Shown here in pieces: positions 24,473 through 33,307 of a stretch of 39,246 bases of DNA. Positions within the stretch are counted from its first letter, which is position 1. The number at the start of each line of letters is the position of its first letter. The notes beneath the pieces are model-generated. The model searched no databases, was not told the origin of the DNA, and saw nothing but the letters and a program-made list of their open reading frames with translations. Origin of the DNA: Candidatus Schekmanbacteria bacterium (GTDB taxonomy: Bacteria > CSSED10-310 > JACPHN01); the NCBI GenBank assembly GCA_016188575.1, contig JACPHN010000005.1:918-40163 (forward strand). The letters run 5' to 3'. The translations under genes were made by a program, and so were the position numbers.

Positions 24473-25008
24473 CGTTCCGCCTCCTGATCCTTGATCCATT
24501 GCAGTCGCAGCGTGTGCAGCGAAATTGACTTGTCGCCGTTGTCACCTCCGGGCCACAGCACCTTTACCGTCACTTCGTAGACCTTCAAGCTGTCTGTGGC
24601 CGCCGGCCCGCCTGGCGCCCCGCCGCGCGCCGCGTCCAGATCGATGCTCGCCTCGTCGGCGCCCTTGATGAGCCTGGAAATGGCGCCTTCGGCCTCGTCC
24701 GCTCCGGGCTCATACGGCTCGACGGTGCTTTCCCAGCGGTATTCGGTGCCCTCGAGCTCTCCGGAGTCGGTGCCCTCCTCGAGCATCGGCTTCATGGTCA
24801 GCTCCGTCATCTTGCTTTCCGCGAGGACGAGCGCCGCCGCGTGCTCCTTGGCCCGGCTCGCCGACGCCATGCCGGAGCTGAAGATGTTCATGCTGGCGAC
24901 GACGCCCATGGCCAGGATCGCCATCGCGACCATGACTTCAAGGAGCGTGAAGCCCGCCGCCGCGTGGCTCCGCGCCCTGGTTTGGCGCTCTCGCGCACCG
25001 CTGTTCAT
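24469..25008 (-). CDS. gspI: Type II secretion minor pseudopilin GspI
   Basis: 179 residues from the ATG at 25008, overlapping the gspH stop as ATGA. Prepilin cleavage at AAG/FTLLEVMVAMAILAMGV with Glu +5. ALVLAESKMTELTMKP is the typical GspI segment after the helix, and the C-terminal TVKVLWPGGDNGDKSISLHTLRL is also typical. It is longer than average GspI because of an Ala/Gly/Asp-rich loop in the middle. Confidence 0.92.
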   Translation of the reverse strand: MNSGARERQTRARSHAAAGFTLLEVMVAMAILAMGVVASMNIFSSGMASASRAKEHAAALVLAESKMTELTMKPMLEEGTDSGELEGTEYRWESTVEPYEPGADEAEGAISRLIKGADEASIDLDAARGGAPGGPAATDSLKVYEVTVKVLWPGGDNGDKSISLHTLRLQWIKDQEAER

Positions 25009-25658
25009 GAGGTGGCTCCTCCCATCCACGTCGTTTCCACGCGCCCGGTCAAGCCGAGGACCCGGATTCGGATCCGCTTGTCCTCATCGTTCACCAGCTC
25101 GATCTGCCCGCCGCTCGCGGCCCCCGTCGCCTGAAAGATGACGGCGACCACGCCTTGCTCGACCGGCGGATCACCGTCTGCAAACCCCTCCTTGTCCTGA
25201 CCGCCGAACGAGAAGTGCTCGAAGCGATACCCTTCGGGCAGCGTGTAGGCATGCCCCATGACCTCATCTTCGCCGGCATCCTCGGCCGGCGGCTCGCTTG
25301 CGGCGGCGCTCGCACCCTCCGCGGCCGTCGCGGCGGATTCGGCGTCGCTGGTCTCGGGTCCATCCTCCACCGGAGCGGCTTCGAGGTAGTAGGTGCCGTT
25401 GTCCAGATCGATCACCACCGCGTGCGGCGTCCAGCGCGTCATCGCCCGACTGCGAGCATAGCGCATCACCGCCTGGAGCGTCTGCGCCTCGCTGCGCAAC
25501 CGCATCTTGTCGAGCGAGCGGCCGATGTTGGGCAGCACGAGCCCGACGATGAGCCCCATGACCAGCAGCACCACCATGATTTCCATCAGGCTGAAGCCGC
25601 GTTCCGGGCGCGGTGGCGCCCACCGCGGCGGTCTTGCTTGCGTTTCTGGCAACATCAT
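25005..25658 (-). CDS. gspH: Type II secretion minor pseudopilin GspH
   Basis: 217 residues. Prepilin peptide ends ERG/FSLMEIMVVLLVMGLIVGLVLPNIG. LRSEAQTLQAVMRYARSRAMT is the conserved helix end of GspH. A long disordered insertion rich in Ala/Glu (~100-130) interrupts the globular domain before GYRFEHFSF. C-terminal RIRIRVLGLTGRVET resembles the final strands. 39 bp after gspG. Confidence 0.92.
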   Translation of the reverse strand: MMLPETQARPPRWAPPRPERGFSLMEIMVVLLVMGLIVGLVLPNIGRSLDKMRLRSEAQTLQAVMRYARSRAMTRWTPHAVVIDLDNGTYYLEAAPVEDGPETSDAESAATAAEGASAAASEPPAEDAGEDEVMGHAYTLPEGYRFEHFSFGGQDKEGFADGDPPVEQGVVAVIFQATGAASGGQIELVNDEDKRIRIRVLGLTGRVETTWMGGATS

Positions 25659-25697
25659 CGGGCTCCCGCTGTCTGGCCTCTGCGCCGCGCTCCCGGC

Positions 25698-26114
25698 CTA
25701 CTGGCAGAACTTTTCCTTACAATCAGCGGCTTTCTCCGAACCCGGGCAAATGCGCACACTCTTGCCGCTCGCGTCGACCTCATAGGTGTACGCTTGCCCC
25801 CACGGGTCGACCGGGAGCTCCTCGGCGTCGGCCAGGTACGGGCCGCTCCAGCACTCACCCGTGCTCGTCAAGAGACCCTGCAGACTATCCGGGTACTTGT
25901 CGCAATCGAGGCGATACTGATCGAGGGCTGCTTTCAAGTTCTTGATCTGACTCTTCGCCGTTCCGCATTTCGCGGTACTGAGCTTATCGAAGATGGCTGG
26001 ACCCACGAGCGCACCGAGCAACCCCATAATCATCACCACGACCATGATCTCGATCAGGCTGAATCCAGCTTCCCGGTCGTTTCCAAAGCGCCGTTTCACA
26101 GCAGATTTTTTCAT
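25698..26114 (-). CDS. gspG: Type II secretion major pseudopilin GspG, Cys-rich variant
   Basis: 138 residues, strong ribosome site (GGAGAGAGG). Prepilin site EAG/FSLIEIMVVVMIMGLLG with Glu +5; then KSQIKNLKAALDQYRLDCDKYPDSLQGL and LPVDPWGQAYTYEVD as in all GspG. It has six Cys (50, 71, 88, 123, 132, 137). The C-terminal calcium-site loop of classical GspG (the SxGxDGKxGG-like stretch) is replaced by a Cys-containing tail (VRICPGSEKAADCKEKFC). Disulfides may replace calcium in holding the fold. It builds the pseudopilus shaft. Confidence 0.94.
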   Translation of the reverse strand: MKKSAVKRRFGNDREAGFSLIEIMVVVMIMGLLGALVGPAIFDKLSTAKCGTAKSQIKNLKAALDQYRLDCDKYPDSLQGLLTSTGECWSGPYLADAEELPVDPWGQAYTYEVDASGKSVRICPGSEKAADCKEKFCQ

Positions 26115-26130
26115 TTCCTCTCTCCTTTTC

Positions 26131-27354
26131 CTAGAACGAGATATCCTGAGCCTGCATCATCGCCATCAGCAATGACGCCACGATGAAGCCGACAACAAGC
26201 CCCATGCTCAGAATCAATGCCGGCTCCAGCAGCGAGATCAGTCGCTTGACCGTTGACTGAATGTATTTCTCGTAGCGATCCGCGACCTTCTTGAGCATTT
26301 GCTCGAGCTGACCGGTTTCCTCGCCGACGCGGATCATGTGGATCGCGAGAGCCGGAAAGGTCTTGCTTTCCTCGAGCGCTTCCGCAATGTGACCGCCCTC
26401 GCGGATTTCGCCGTACGCGGCGATGAGCGAGTCGGCGATGACCCGGTTCTGCAGCGTTTCCTTGACGATGGACAGCGCCGACAGGAGCGGCACGCCGGAG
26501 GACAGCAGCGTCGAAAGTGTCTGCGCGAAGCGGGAAACCTCGAGCTTCTGGACCAGATCGCCAAACAGCGGCGACCGCAAGACCAGACCGTCGATCTTCA
26601 GCCGGCCTTCTTCGGTGTCCCGATAGCGGCGGAACGAGTAAATCGCGAAGCCGATCAGCCCGGCGAGCAGCCACCAGTAGCCCTGCACGAGCTTGGACAC
26701 CGCCATCAAGAACGCGGTCGACGCGGGGAGCTCGCGACCGGTCTGCTGCAGGATGCTCTCGAACCTCGGGATGACGAAGATCATCAGAAACGCTACGGAG
26801 ATTCCCGCCACGCCGGTCAGGATCAACGGGTAGGTCAACGCCGACACGACGTAGTCGCGCCGTTCCTTGGACACCTCCATGAAAACCGCGAGCCGATCGA
26901 GCACGAGCTCGATCACGCCGCCCTGCTCGCCGGCGCGCACCATGTTGACGTAGAGTCGCCCGAAGAGCTTGGGATGCTTGGCAAGCGCTTCCGCCATCGA
27001 GGCGCCACCCTGGACGGTCTTGAGAATCTGGCTGATGATGTCCTTCATGGCGTGCTTTTCTTGCAGACTGGCGAGGATGCTGAGGCTGCGGTCGAGCGGC
27101 AGGCCGGCGTTGAGCAGCGTCGCGAGCTGGTTCGTGAAGTCCATGATGTCCGCCTGCCGGACCCGCTCGCGGATCAATCTGCGCGGCGAGATCTCGAGCG
27201 ACATCGCCGACTTCTCGGCCTGCTCCTTGACCTCGAGCGGATAGAGGCTCTGGCTTTGGAGCCGGTCGATGACCAGTCGTTGCGTTCTGGCTTCCAGTGT
27301 TCCGGTGCGGATCTTTCCCGCGGTATCCGTGGCTCGATAGGCGTAGACTGGCAT
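26131..27354 (-). CDS. gspF: Type II secretion inner-membrane platform protein GspF
   Basis: 407 residues, family length. N-terminal MPVYAYRATDTAGKIRTGTLEA, two repeated T2SSF domains (~70-195 and ~275-395), each with the helix signature (QLATLLNAGLPLDRSLSIL; TLSTLLSSGVPLLSALSIV), and three membrane helices (~170-195, ~225-240, ~380-400). Recruits GspE to the pseudopilus base. Starts 18 bp after gspE. Confidence 0.96.
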   Translation of the reverse strand: MPVYAYRATDTAGKIRTGTLEARTQRLVIDRLQSQSLYPLEVKEQAEKSAMSLEISPRRLIRERVRQADIMDFTNQLATLLNAGLPLDRSLSILASLQEKHAMKDIISQILKTVQGGASMAEALAKHPKLFGRLYVNMVRAGEQGGVIELVLDRLAVFMEVSKERRDYVVSALTYPLILTGVAGISVAFLMIFVIPRFESILQQTGRELPASTAFLMAVSKLVQGYWWLLAGLIGFAIYSFRRYRDTEEGRLKIDGLVLRSPLFGDLVQKLEVSRFAQTLSTLLSSGVPLLSALSIVKETLQNRVIADSLIAAYGEIREGGHIAEALEESKTFPALAIHMIRVGEETGQLEQMLKKVADRYEKYIQSTVKRLISLLEPALILSMGLVVGFIVASLLMAMMQAQDISF

Positions 27355-27372
27355 TGCCGGCGACTCTCCGGG

Positions 27373-29127
27373 TTACTCGGCGGCGAGGACCATGGTTTCG
27401 TCCTGGGTCATCCGCAGGACCTCGTGAATGGACGTCTCGCCCTTCTTGACCTTGTCCCAGCCGTCTTGCCGGAGCGTCCGCATGCCCTGCGAGATGGCGT
27501 ACTTGCGCAGCTCCGCGGCGGGGATCTTGGCCGTAATCATGTCTCGCAAGCGATCATCGATGACCAGCAGCTCGTAAATGCCGGCGCGCGATCGGTACCC
27601 GGTGTTGTCGCAGTCCGGGCAGCCCGTGCCCTCGTAGATCACGAGCGCGGGCGTGACCTCGTCGAGCACGCCAAGCTGCTCGAAGAGCTCGCGTGGGGGC
27701 CGGACGGGGGTCTTGCACCGCTGGCAGATCATGCGCACGAGGCGTTGGGCGAGCACGGCTTCCAGGCAGGAGGCGACCATGTACGGCTCGACTCCCATGT
27801 CGACGAGTCGCGCCACGGTGCTCGGGGCATCGTTGGTGTGGATGGTGGAGAAGACGAGGTGTCCCGTCAGCGCCGATTGAATGGCGATTTCGGCCGTCTC
27901 GACGTCGCGGATCTCGCCGATCATGATAACGTCCGGGTCCTGGCGAACGATGGAGCGCAGGCCGGAGGCGAAGGTCAGGCCGATCTTCGGCTTGACGTGG
28001 ATCTGGTTGATGCCCTTGAGCTGATACTCGACCGGGTCTTCGACCGTGATGATCTTCTTTTCCGCCGAGTTGATCTTGTCCAGAGCGCCGTAGAGAGTGG
28101 TCGTCTTGCCGCTGCCGGTGGGGCCACTGACCAGGATGATGCCGTGGGGCCGCTTGACGAGCGACTCGAACGCGGTGAGGGTGCGCCGCTCGAAGCCGAG
28201 CTGATCGAGCGACAGAAACACGGTGCTGCGATCGAGGATACGCATGACCACGCTTTCGCCGTACACCGTAGGCACGGTGCTGACGCGCAAGTCGATGCGA
28301 CGTCCGCCGATCTTGAGGCGGATGCGTCCGTCTTGGGGGAGTCGGCGCTCGGCGATGTTCATCTCTGCCATGATCTTGACACGGCTGATGATCGCCGCGA
28401 CGAGCTTGCGCGGTGGTCGCTGGGCGTCGAAGAGCACGCCGTCGATGCGGTAGCGGACGCGCATTTCGTTTTCGAGTGGCTCGAAATGGATATCGCTGGC
28501 GCGCCGGTCGATGGCCTCGTTGATGACGAGGTTGACGAGCTTGACGACAGGCGCTTCCTGCGCCATGTCGCGCAGCAGGTCGATATCGTCGACTTCCTCG
28601 CTGCCGAGAATGTCGATATTTTCTTCCGCCATGTCCTCGATGATCGACTCGACGGTCGCCGCGCCCTCGCCGTAGAGGCGTTCGATCGCCTCGTCGATGC
28701 TCTGCTCGGTGGCCAGGCTGATGCCGAGGCGACAGCCGAGCGCCAGCTCGAGGTTGTCGAGGGTGTAGAAGTCGAGCGGGTCAGCGACGGCGATGTGCAG
28801 CTTGCCGCGCTCGTACTCGATGGGGAAGAACTTTTGCTGGCGCAGAAACTTGATGTTGAATGGCGGCACGGCCTCGGAGACGTGCTCGACTTTGGCGAGG
28901 TTGGCGATGGGGTACCCGAACTGCTCCGCCAGGGCTTCGAGCAAGTCTTCGTCGGAGATCTTTCCCGACTCGATCAACAACTGGCCCAGGGCCTTGCGAT
29001 CGGTTGGTTGCCGCTTGACCGCATCCTCGATTACCTCGCGAGTGACCTTTCCCTTGCGCAGCAGCAGGGTCCCCAGGTTGGTCACTTGAGGAGTCGACGA
29101 ATCGCTTCCGTAATGGGATCGGCTCAT
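27373..29127 (-). CDS. gspE: Type II secretion ATPase GspE
   Basis: 584 residues. N-terminal MshEN-type/N1E domain (~15-150), then the hexameric ATPase: Walker A GPTGSGKT (335-342), Asp box VEDPVEY (~362), Walker B IMIGEIRD (401-408), His box STIHTND (427-433). The tetra-Cys zinc element is C468/C471 and C503/C506. It powers pseudopilus assembly. First gene of the gsp operon here, 189 bp downstream of the nuclease-family gene. Confidence 0.96.
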   Translation of the reverse strand: MSRSHYGSDSSTPQVTNLGTLLLRKGKVTREVIEDAVKRQPTDRKALGQLLIESGKISDEDLLEALAEQFGYPIANLAKVEHVSEAVPPFNIKFLRQQKFFPIEYERGKLHIAVADPLDFYTLDNLELALGCRLGISLATEQSIDEAIERLYGEGAATVESIIEDMAEENIDILGSEEVDDIDLLRDMAQEAPVVKLVNLVINEAIDRRASDIHFEPLENEMRVRYRIDGVLFDAQRPPRKLVAAIISRVKIMAEMNIAERRLPQDGRIRLKIGGRRIDLRVSTVPTVYGESVVMRILDRSTVFLSLDQLGFERRTLTAFESLVKRPHGIILVSGPTGSGKTTTLYGALDKINSAEKKIITVEDPVEYQLKGINQIHVKPKIGLTFASGLRSIVRQDPDVIMIGEIRDVETAEIAIQSALTGHLVFSTIHTNDAPSTVARLVDMGVEPYMVASCLEAVLAQRLVRMICQRCKTPVRPPRELFEQLGVLDEVTPALVIYEGTGCPDCDNTGYRSRAGIYELLVIDDRLRDMITAKIPAAELRKYAISQGMRTLRQDGWDKVKKGETSIHEVLRMTQDETMVLAAE

Positions 29128-29184
29128 GGTATTCCGGCGCTCACGGGAGAGTACTTGTCACGAGGGCATGCGTGGGACAATAGC

Positions 29185-29221
29185 GCCCGTGACGATCTGT
29201 GTCGATAGCTCAGACACGGGC
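29185..29221 (-). terminator. Inverted repeat between the nuclease-family gene and gspE
   Basis: GCCCGTG (29185-29191) pairs with CACGGGC (29215-29221); an inner GTGTC/GACAC offers a competing stem. No T-run is present on either side. It could act as a weak terminator, attenuator or RNA-processing site just upstream of gspE. Confidence 0.3.
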
Positions 29222-29316
29222 GTTTGCGGAAAGTTCCCGGCGTGCATGCGTGCTCGGGACGCGGCACCGCGTCGCCGGACGGGGCGTCCTCGGCAGGGGC
29301 ATCCGCGGCGGCGAGA

Positions 29317-29829
29317 CTACATCTGGTACTTGCCGAAGTCCTCGGGCTTGAGCTTCTTGAGCCAGTCCTTGAGCTGCTTTTCGGATTCGTCGTCGCCGCT
29401 GTCGGTGGGCGGCTCGGCGGGCTCGGGCATTTCCACGGCGCGGGATTGCTCGACGACTTCCTCGGCCACGAAAATGGGGGCTCCAAAGCGCAACGCGAGG
29501 GCGATGGCGTCAGAAGGTCGCGAGTCGATTGTCAGGCGATTGCCGTTGGAGGTGATGTCGATATACGCGTAGTAGGTATTGTTGCGCAGCTCATTCACGA
29601 CAATGCGGTTGACTGTGCCTTTGAGCTCGTGAATGATGTTCTTCATGAGGTCATGAGTCATGGGCCTGGGCGTGTCGATTTGCTCGAGCTCCAGAGCAAT
29701 CGCATTGGCTTCGAATATTCCTACCCAGATCGGCAAGGCGCGTGTGCCGTCCTTGTCCTTGAGCATGATAATGGGCATATTGGTAAGCGGATCGAGCGTC
29801 AGGCCGCGGACTCTCATTTCGTAGAGCAT
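29317..29829 (-). CDS. Bifunctional nuclease family (DUF151) protein
   Basis: 170 residues from the ATG at 29829, which has GGAG six bases upstream; a TTG at 29841 is in frame but before that site. PF02577 features: MRVRGLTLDPLTNMPIIMLKD, LPIWVGIFEANAIALEL, RPMTHDLMKNII, DSRPSDAIALALRFGAPIFV. Members are annotated as DNase/RNase-type nucleases; exact role in bacteria is unclear. The acidic/Lys C-terminal tail after ~140 is variable in the family. It lies between miaB and gspE on the same strand. Confidence 0.92.
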   Translation of the reverse strand: MLYEMRVRGLTLDPLTNMPIIMLKDKDGTRALPIWVGIFEANAIALELEQIDTPRPMTHDLMKNIIHELKGTVNRIVVNELRNNTYYAYIDITSNGNRLTIDSRPSDAIALALRFGAPIFVAEEVVEQSRAVEMPEPAEPPTDSGDDESEKQLKDWLKKLKPEDFGKYQM

Positions 29830-29966
29830 GTCCATCTCCAAAGGGCCGACCGGCGGTTATCCGGGGCGATCGGAGCCACCAGACCACTGCGTCCGTGACC
29901 GTGGTCCCGCCTGACCTGGCGTATCGGCCCCGAGAGCGCTCAGGGTAGGCTGTCGGATCCCACATC

Positions 29967-30000
29967 ATTCTAATGTTGCAGCGACAGATGGGACTGTCAA
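29967..30000 (-). promoter_or_regulatory. Possible promoter upstream of the nuclease-family gene
   Basis: On the minus strand a perfect TTGACA (29995-30000) is followed by TAGAAT (29967-29972), about 138 bp before the start. The 22-bp spacer is longer than the usual 17, so a true start might use a weaker -10 nearer or an activator. Confidence 0.35.
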
Positions 30001-30033
30001 GCTCCTGGATCGCCGCCGCGTCCGCATGCTGCC

Positions 30034-31380
30034 TCAGCGCGAAGCAGCCGGGACCTCTGGCCTGCCGGCCGCGCGCCCGCTCAGGCTATAGGGCGTGGCG
30101 CCGGTGATTTCCACGGCAACCAACTGTCCGGTCAGCTCGTCGGGTCCGGCGAAGTTGACGACCTTGTTGTCCCTGGCGCGCCCGGTCAGCCGCTCCGCGG
30201 CTTTTTTGCTCGGCCCCTCAACAAGGACTTCCAGGTGGCGGCCGATGCGTCGTTGGTATGCCGCTCTGCTGATTTCGCGCTGCAGATCCATCAGTCGCTG
30301 CAGGCGCGTGGCGCCGATCTCGCGGGGGAGCTCGTCCAGCTTTTCGGCGGGGGTTCGCGGTCGCGGGGAATAGATGAAAGAAAAGAGCCCGTCGAAGCGC
30401 ACCTCGGCGATGAGGTCGAGGGTCGCCTGGAAGTCTTCCTCGGATTCCTCGGGGTAGCCGACGATCACGTCCGCGGTGATTCCGAGATTCGGTACCGCGG
30501 CACGTAGCAGTGCGATCTTTTGCAGGTACTCGGCGGCGGTGTGGCCGCGGTTCATGTGCGCCAGGATGCGGTCTGAGCCCGACTGAAACGGCAAGTGGAT
30601 GTGCTCGCACACCGCGGGCAGCGCGGCCATGGAGGCCGCAAGCGGCGCGTCGACGTCCACGGGGTGGGAGGTCGCAAACCGCACGCGGTCCAGCCCCGGG
30701 ACGGTTCCGACGGCGCGTAACACGTCGGGGAAACGCGCTTCGAGGCCGTCCCGCTTCCCGTAAGCGAGAACGCTCTGGCCGAGCAAGGTGACCTCGCGGA
30801 ATCCCCTGGCAATCAGGCCCCGGACCTCGGCCTCGATGTCCGGCAGTGGCCGCGACCACTCTCTGCCGCGAGTGTGTGGGACAATGCAAAAACTGCAGAA
30901 CCGGTCGCAGCCCTCCATGACGGTCACGAAGGCGCGCACCGATGCAGGCCGGCGAGCACCGACAAAGCTTTCCTGGGAGCTGCCCCGGTACCCGAAGGCG
31001 GTAACGGGCGTCGACTGGGTGCGCGCTGCCCGGAGCAACTCGGGGAAATCGGAGAGGCTGCGCGGTCCGAGCACGAGGTCGACGTGCGGCGCTCGCCGGA
31101 GCACCCGCTCGCGCTCCTGCTGCGCCACGCATCCGGCGACGGCGATCGTTGGTCCGCCGTCGGCCCGCTCCTTGAGATGCCGGAGCCTGCCAAGCTCGCT
31201 ATAGAGCTTGTGCGCCGCCTTTTCCCGGACACTGCACGTATTGATCAGAATCACGTCCGCGTCCTCAGCGGACGACGCCTCGGCATAGCCTTCCCCCTCG
31301 AGCATTCCGGCGAGGCGCTCGGAATCGCTCACGTTCATCTGGCAACCAAAAGTCTGAATATTGTAGCGCTTCGCGGTCAT
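30034..31380 (-). CDS. miaB: tRNA-2-methylthio-N6-dimethylallyladenosine synthase MiaB
   Basis: 448 residues from the ATG at 31380. Adds the 2-methylthio group to i6A37 of tRNA. N-terminal MTTase domain with cluster cysteines in TFGCQMN, NTCSVR and AGCVAQ. Radical-SAM motif CDRFCSFC (CxxxCxxC) follows, and a C-terminal TRAM domain (GRHLEVLVEG...). The usual QNVNSYG after the radical-SAM motif reads QSVLAYG here, a small departure. The GTG/ATG choice is set by the promoter: an upstream ATG at 31392 overlaps the -10 box, so it cannot be in the transcript. Confidence 0.95.
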   Translation of the reverse strand: MTAKRYNIQTFGCQMNVSDSERLAGMLEGEGYAEASSAEDADVILINTCSVREKAAHKLYSELGRLRHLKERADGGPTIAVAGCVAQQERERVLRRAPHVDLVLGPRSLSDFPELLRAARTQSTPVTAFGYRGSSQESFVGARRPASVRAFVTVMEGCDRFCSFCIVPHTRGREWSRPLPDIEAEVRGLIARGFREVTLLGQSVLAYGKRDGLEARFPDVLRAVGTVPGLDRVRFATSHPVDVDAPLAASMAALPAVCEHIHLPFQSGSDRILAHMNRGHTAAEYLQKIALLRAAVPNLGITADVIVGYPEESEEDFQATLDLIAEVRFDGLFSFIYSPRPRTPAEKLDELPREIGATRLQRLMDLQREISRAAYQRRIGRHLEVLVEGPSKKAAERLTGRARDNKVVNFAGPDELTGQLVAVEITGATPYSLSGRAAGRPEVPAASR

Positions 31381-31390
31381 CGGTAATGGC

Positions 31391-31420
31391 ATTATACTTT
31401 GGGACGACGCTGACTGTCAC
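31391..31420 (-). promoter_or_regulatory. Strong sigma70-type promoter of miaB
   Basis: Minus strand: GTGACA (31415-31420), 18-bp spacer, TATAAT (31391-31396). Transcription should start near 31383-31385, only 3-5 nt before the miaB ATG at 31380, implying a leaderless or nearly leaderless mRNA; indeed no Shine-Dalgarno is present. Confidence 0.7.
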
Positions 31421-31479
31421 CGGCCGCGGGGTGCCTGCAATCTGAGCGGAAGGAGCATCACGAGCGGCCCGCGCTGCGG

Positions 31480-32187
31480 TCACGCCACCGTGGCAGCCTG
31501 GTTGTCCCGGGCGTCGCCCAGCGCCGTGCACAGTGGACAGGTTGCGGGGGCATGCGGCGGCGCATCACCGCGATGGGCATCCAGGAGCTCCCTCGACAGC
31601 TCAGCGAGCTCCCGGCGGACTTCGCGTCGGCGGCCGCGAATGCGGGCGATGCGCATCGACTCGTAGCCCGTGGTCTGGTGTCGCAGCCAGGCGAAGACCG
31701 CCGCTTCAGCGCGCGCGGCGACAGAGAGTCGCCGCGTGCGGCCGACGGTGCCGCTGCCGACCGGCGTGGCCACGGCGCTTACGGCCGCCGCCAGGCGCCG
31801 GCCAAGCTCATCGTAGCGCGCGGAGAACCGCAGGAACGCGAAAACCTCGCGCTCGAACTGGTCCTCGTAGGCATTCTGCTCGCGCTCCCGTCGCGCCATG
31901 GCGCGCTCGCGATCGCGCGCGTAGGCGGCGGTTGCGCGCCGCGTCTCAAGCGCCTCTTGGGCGGCGGCGATCACTCCCGCAGGCGCCCAGACACCGCGCG
32001 AGAACAGCTTGCGGCCGCGTTTTTCGACGATTGTCCAGGAAGGGCCGGACTCCTTGACGTGGCGGGTCAGGCCAGCGTCTCCGGGTGGCAGCAGCTCCCA
32101 GCCGGCAGGTGGCTCGACGGTGGTGCCGTCGGCAGCGCGGAAGCGCCGCGGATGCGGCGTCGGGGACAGGGTCAGGGTCTCGTCCAT
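31480..32187 (-). CDS. DUF2293-like protein
   Basis: 235 residues. N-terminal PPAGWELLPPGDAGLTRHVKESGPSW, GRKLFSRGVWAP and a C-terminal helical part with AVFAWLRHQTTGYESM and RRREVRRELAELSRELLDAHR match my memory of DUF2293 proteins. A coiled, Arg/Glu-rich section lies in the middle (~85-125). A possible CPLC metal pair follows near the C terminus. Function unknown, probably nucleic-acid related because of charge. It lies upstream of miaB on the same strand but miaB has its own promoter; divergent from motA. Confidence 0.75.
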   Translation of the reverse strand: MDETLTLSPTPHPRRFRAADGTTVEPPAGWELLPPGDAGLTRHVKESGPSWTIVEKRGRKLFSRGVWAPAGVIAAAQEALETRRATAAYARDRERAMARREREQNAYEDQFEREVFAFLRFSARYDELGRRLAAAVSAVATPVGSGTVGRTRRLSVAARAEAAVFAWLRHQTTGYESMRIARIRGRRREVRRELAELSRELLDAHRGDAPPHAPATCPLCTALGDARDNQAATVA

Positions 32188-32285
32188 GGCGGCGGCTCCG
32201 GGGGCGTGCGTGAAGTGTCGCGATTATTGCTCCAATGCTCGCGGAGATCCAGGGCGCGGTCGATTCAGGATGAGCGCCCCTATTC

Positions 32286-32316
32286 CTCGGACAATCGACG
32301 CCGATAATTGTCTGAG
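32286..32316. promoter_or_regulatory. Inverted repeat upstream of motA, candidate operator
   Basis: CTCGGACAAT, an 11-bp spacer, ATTGTCTGAG: 9 of 10 arm bases pair. It includes GATAAT (32303-32308), which could serve as a -10 for motA ~105 bp downstream. It lies in the divergent gap between the DUF2293-like gene and motA (32188-32419). Confidence 0.45.
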
Positions 32317-32419
32317 GCCGTGTCGTGCGGATTTGCCACGCAGCCGCCGGGACGGCCTCACGCGAGGTCGCTCGACCGCGGACCGCGTGCCTCAACCTGA
32401 CTCCCCCGGAGCATAGACC

Positions 32420-33214
32420 TTGGATCTGGCATCAATCGTCGGGCTCGCCTTGGGCATAGCCGCCCTTGTCTTGACGGCGGTGCTCGAGGGCACCCATTTC
32501 TCCGCCCTGGTGAACATCCCCGCTTTCGTGCTCATCATTTTTGGGTCCTTCGGCGCCATGGCCATGTCGTTCACGTGGGGTGACGTGGCCCGCCTTGCCT
32601 TTTTCGTGAAAGAGGCATTCTTTACCTCGCACGGGGAATCCTTCGAACGAGCCAAGAAACTGGTCGAGATGGCCCAGGCCGCCCGCCGTGACGGGGTGCT
32701 CGCGCTCGAAGGTCACGCCGAGCAAATCGAAGACGCCTTTTTCCGCAGCGGCATGCAGCACGTCATCGACGGAAGCGAGCCCCAGATGGTGCGCGACATT
32801 CTCGAAAACGAGCTGGCGCTGGAGGAGGAACGGCAGAAGGCCGGCGACAAGATGTTCGAGGCGCTCGGCGGCTACGCGCCGACGCTCGGCGTCATGGGCG
32901 CCGTTCTCGGTCTGATGCACGCCCTCGGGCAATCAGACGATCCCCAAAAAATGGCTGCCGCGATCGCCGTCGCTTTCGTCGCCACGCTTTACGGCGTGGG
33001 GTTCGCCAACTTGTTGTTCCTGCCCATCGCCAGTAAGCTCAAGGTCCGGGTCGCCGAGCGCCGGCAACTGTGCGAGCTGACCATCGAGGGAATCGCTTCC
33101 ATCCAGTGTGGCGAGAACCCTCGCTTCCTCGTTTCGCGACTGGTCCCCTACCTCCCCGAGTCGGAGCGCGCGAAGTTCGTCGCGCTGTTCGACAGCGGTG
33201 GTGGCCGTGGTTGA
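32420..33214 (+). CDS. motA: Flagellar/gliding motor stator protein MotA
   Basis: 264 residues, TTG start with GGAG about 9 bp upstream. Four membrane helices with the MotA/ExbB pattern: IVGLALGIAALVLTAVLEG, VLIIFGSFGAMAMSF, then a ~100-residue cytoplasmic loop, GYAPTLGVMGAVLGLMHALG and AVAFVATLYGVGFANLLFLP. MotA and MotB form the ion-conducting stator. No flagellar structural genes are nearby, so a flagellum or gliding machinery is possible elsewhere. Confidence 0.93.
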   Translation: MDLASIVGLALGIAALVLTAVLEGTHFSALVNIPAFVLIIFGSFGAMAMSFTWGDVARLAFFVKEAFFTSHGESFERAKKLVEMAQAARRDGVLALEGHAEQIEDAFFRSGMQHVIDGSEPQMVRDILENELALEEERQKAGDKMFEALGGYAPTLGVMGAVLGLMHALGQSDDPQKMAAAIAVAFVATLYGVGFANLLFLPIASKLKVRVAERRQLCELTIEGIASIQCGENPRFLVSRLVPYLPESERAKFVALFDSGGGRG

Positions 33215-33307
33215 TCCGGAACCGAATGCCCGCCCGTTGCCCGTGCGGTGATTTCGCATGACGCGCTTTCGCGGCGCGCGCTCCCATCTTGACAAGGTGA
33301 AAACGGA

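Noticed and set aside
26299-29208. 969-codon plus-strand open frame across gspF and gspE
   Set aside because: Entirely antisense to two unmistakable T2SS genes; composition (His/Asp/Arg-rich) is typical of a shadow frame.
30034-31380. RimO instead of MiaB
   Set aside because: The N-terminal TFGCQMN and overall motif order fit MiaB better; the gene also lacks RimO-type N-terminal features.
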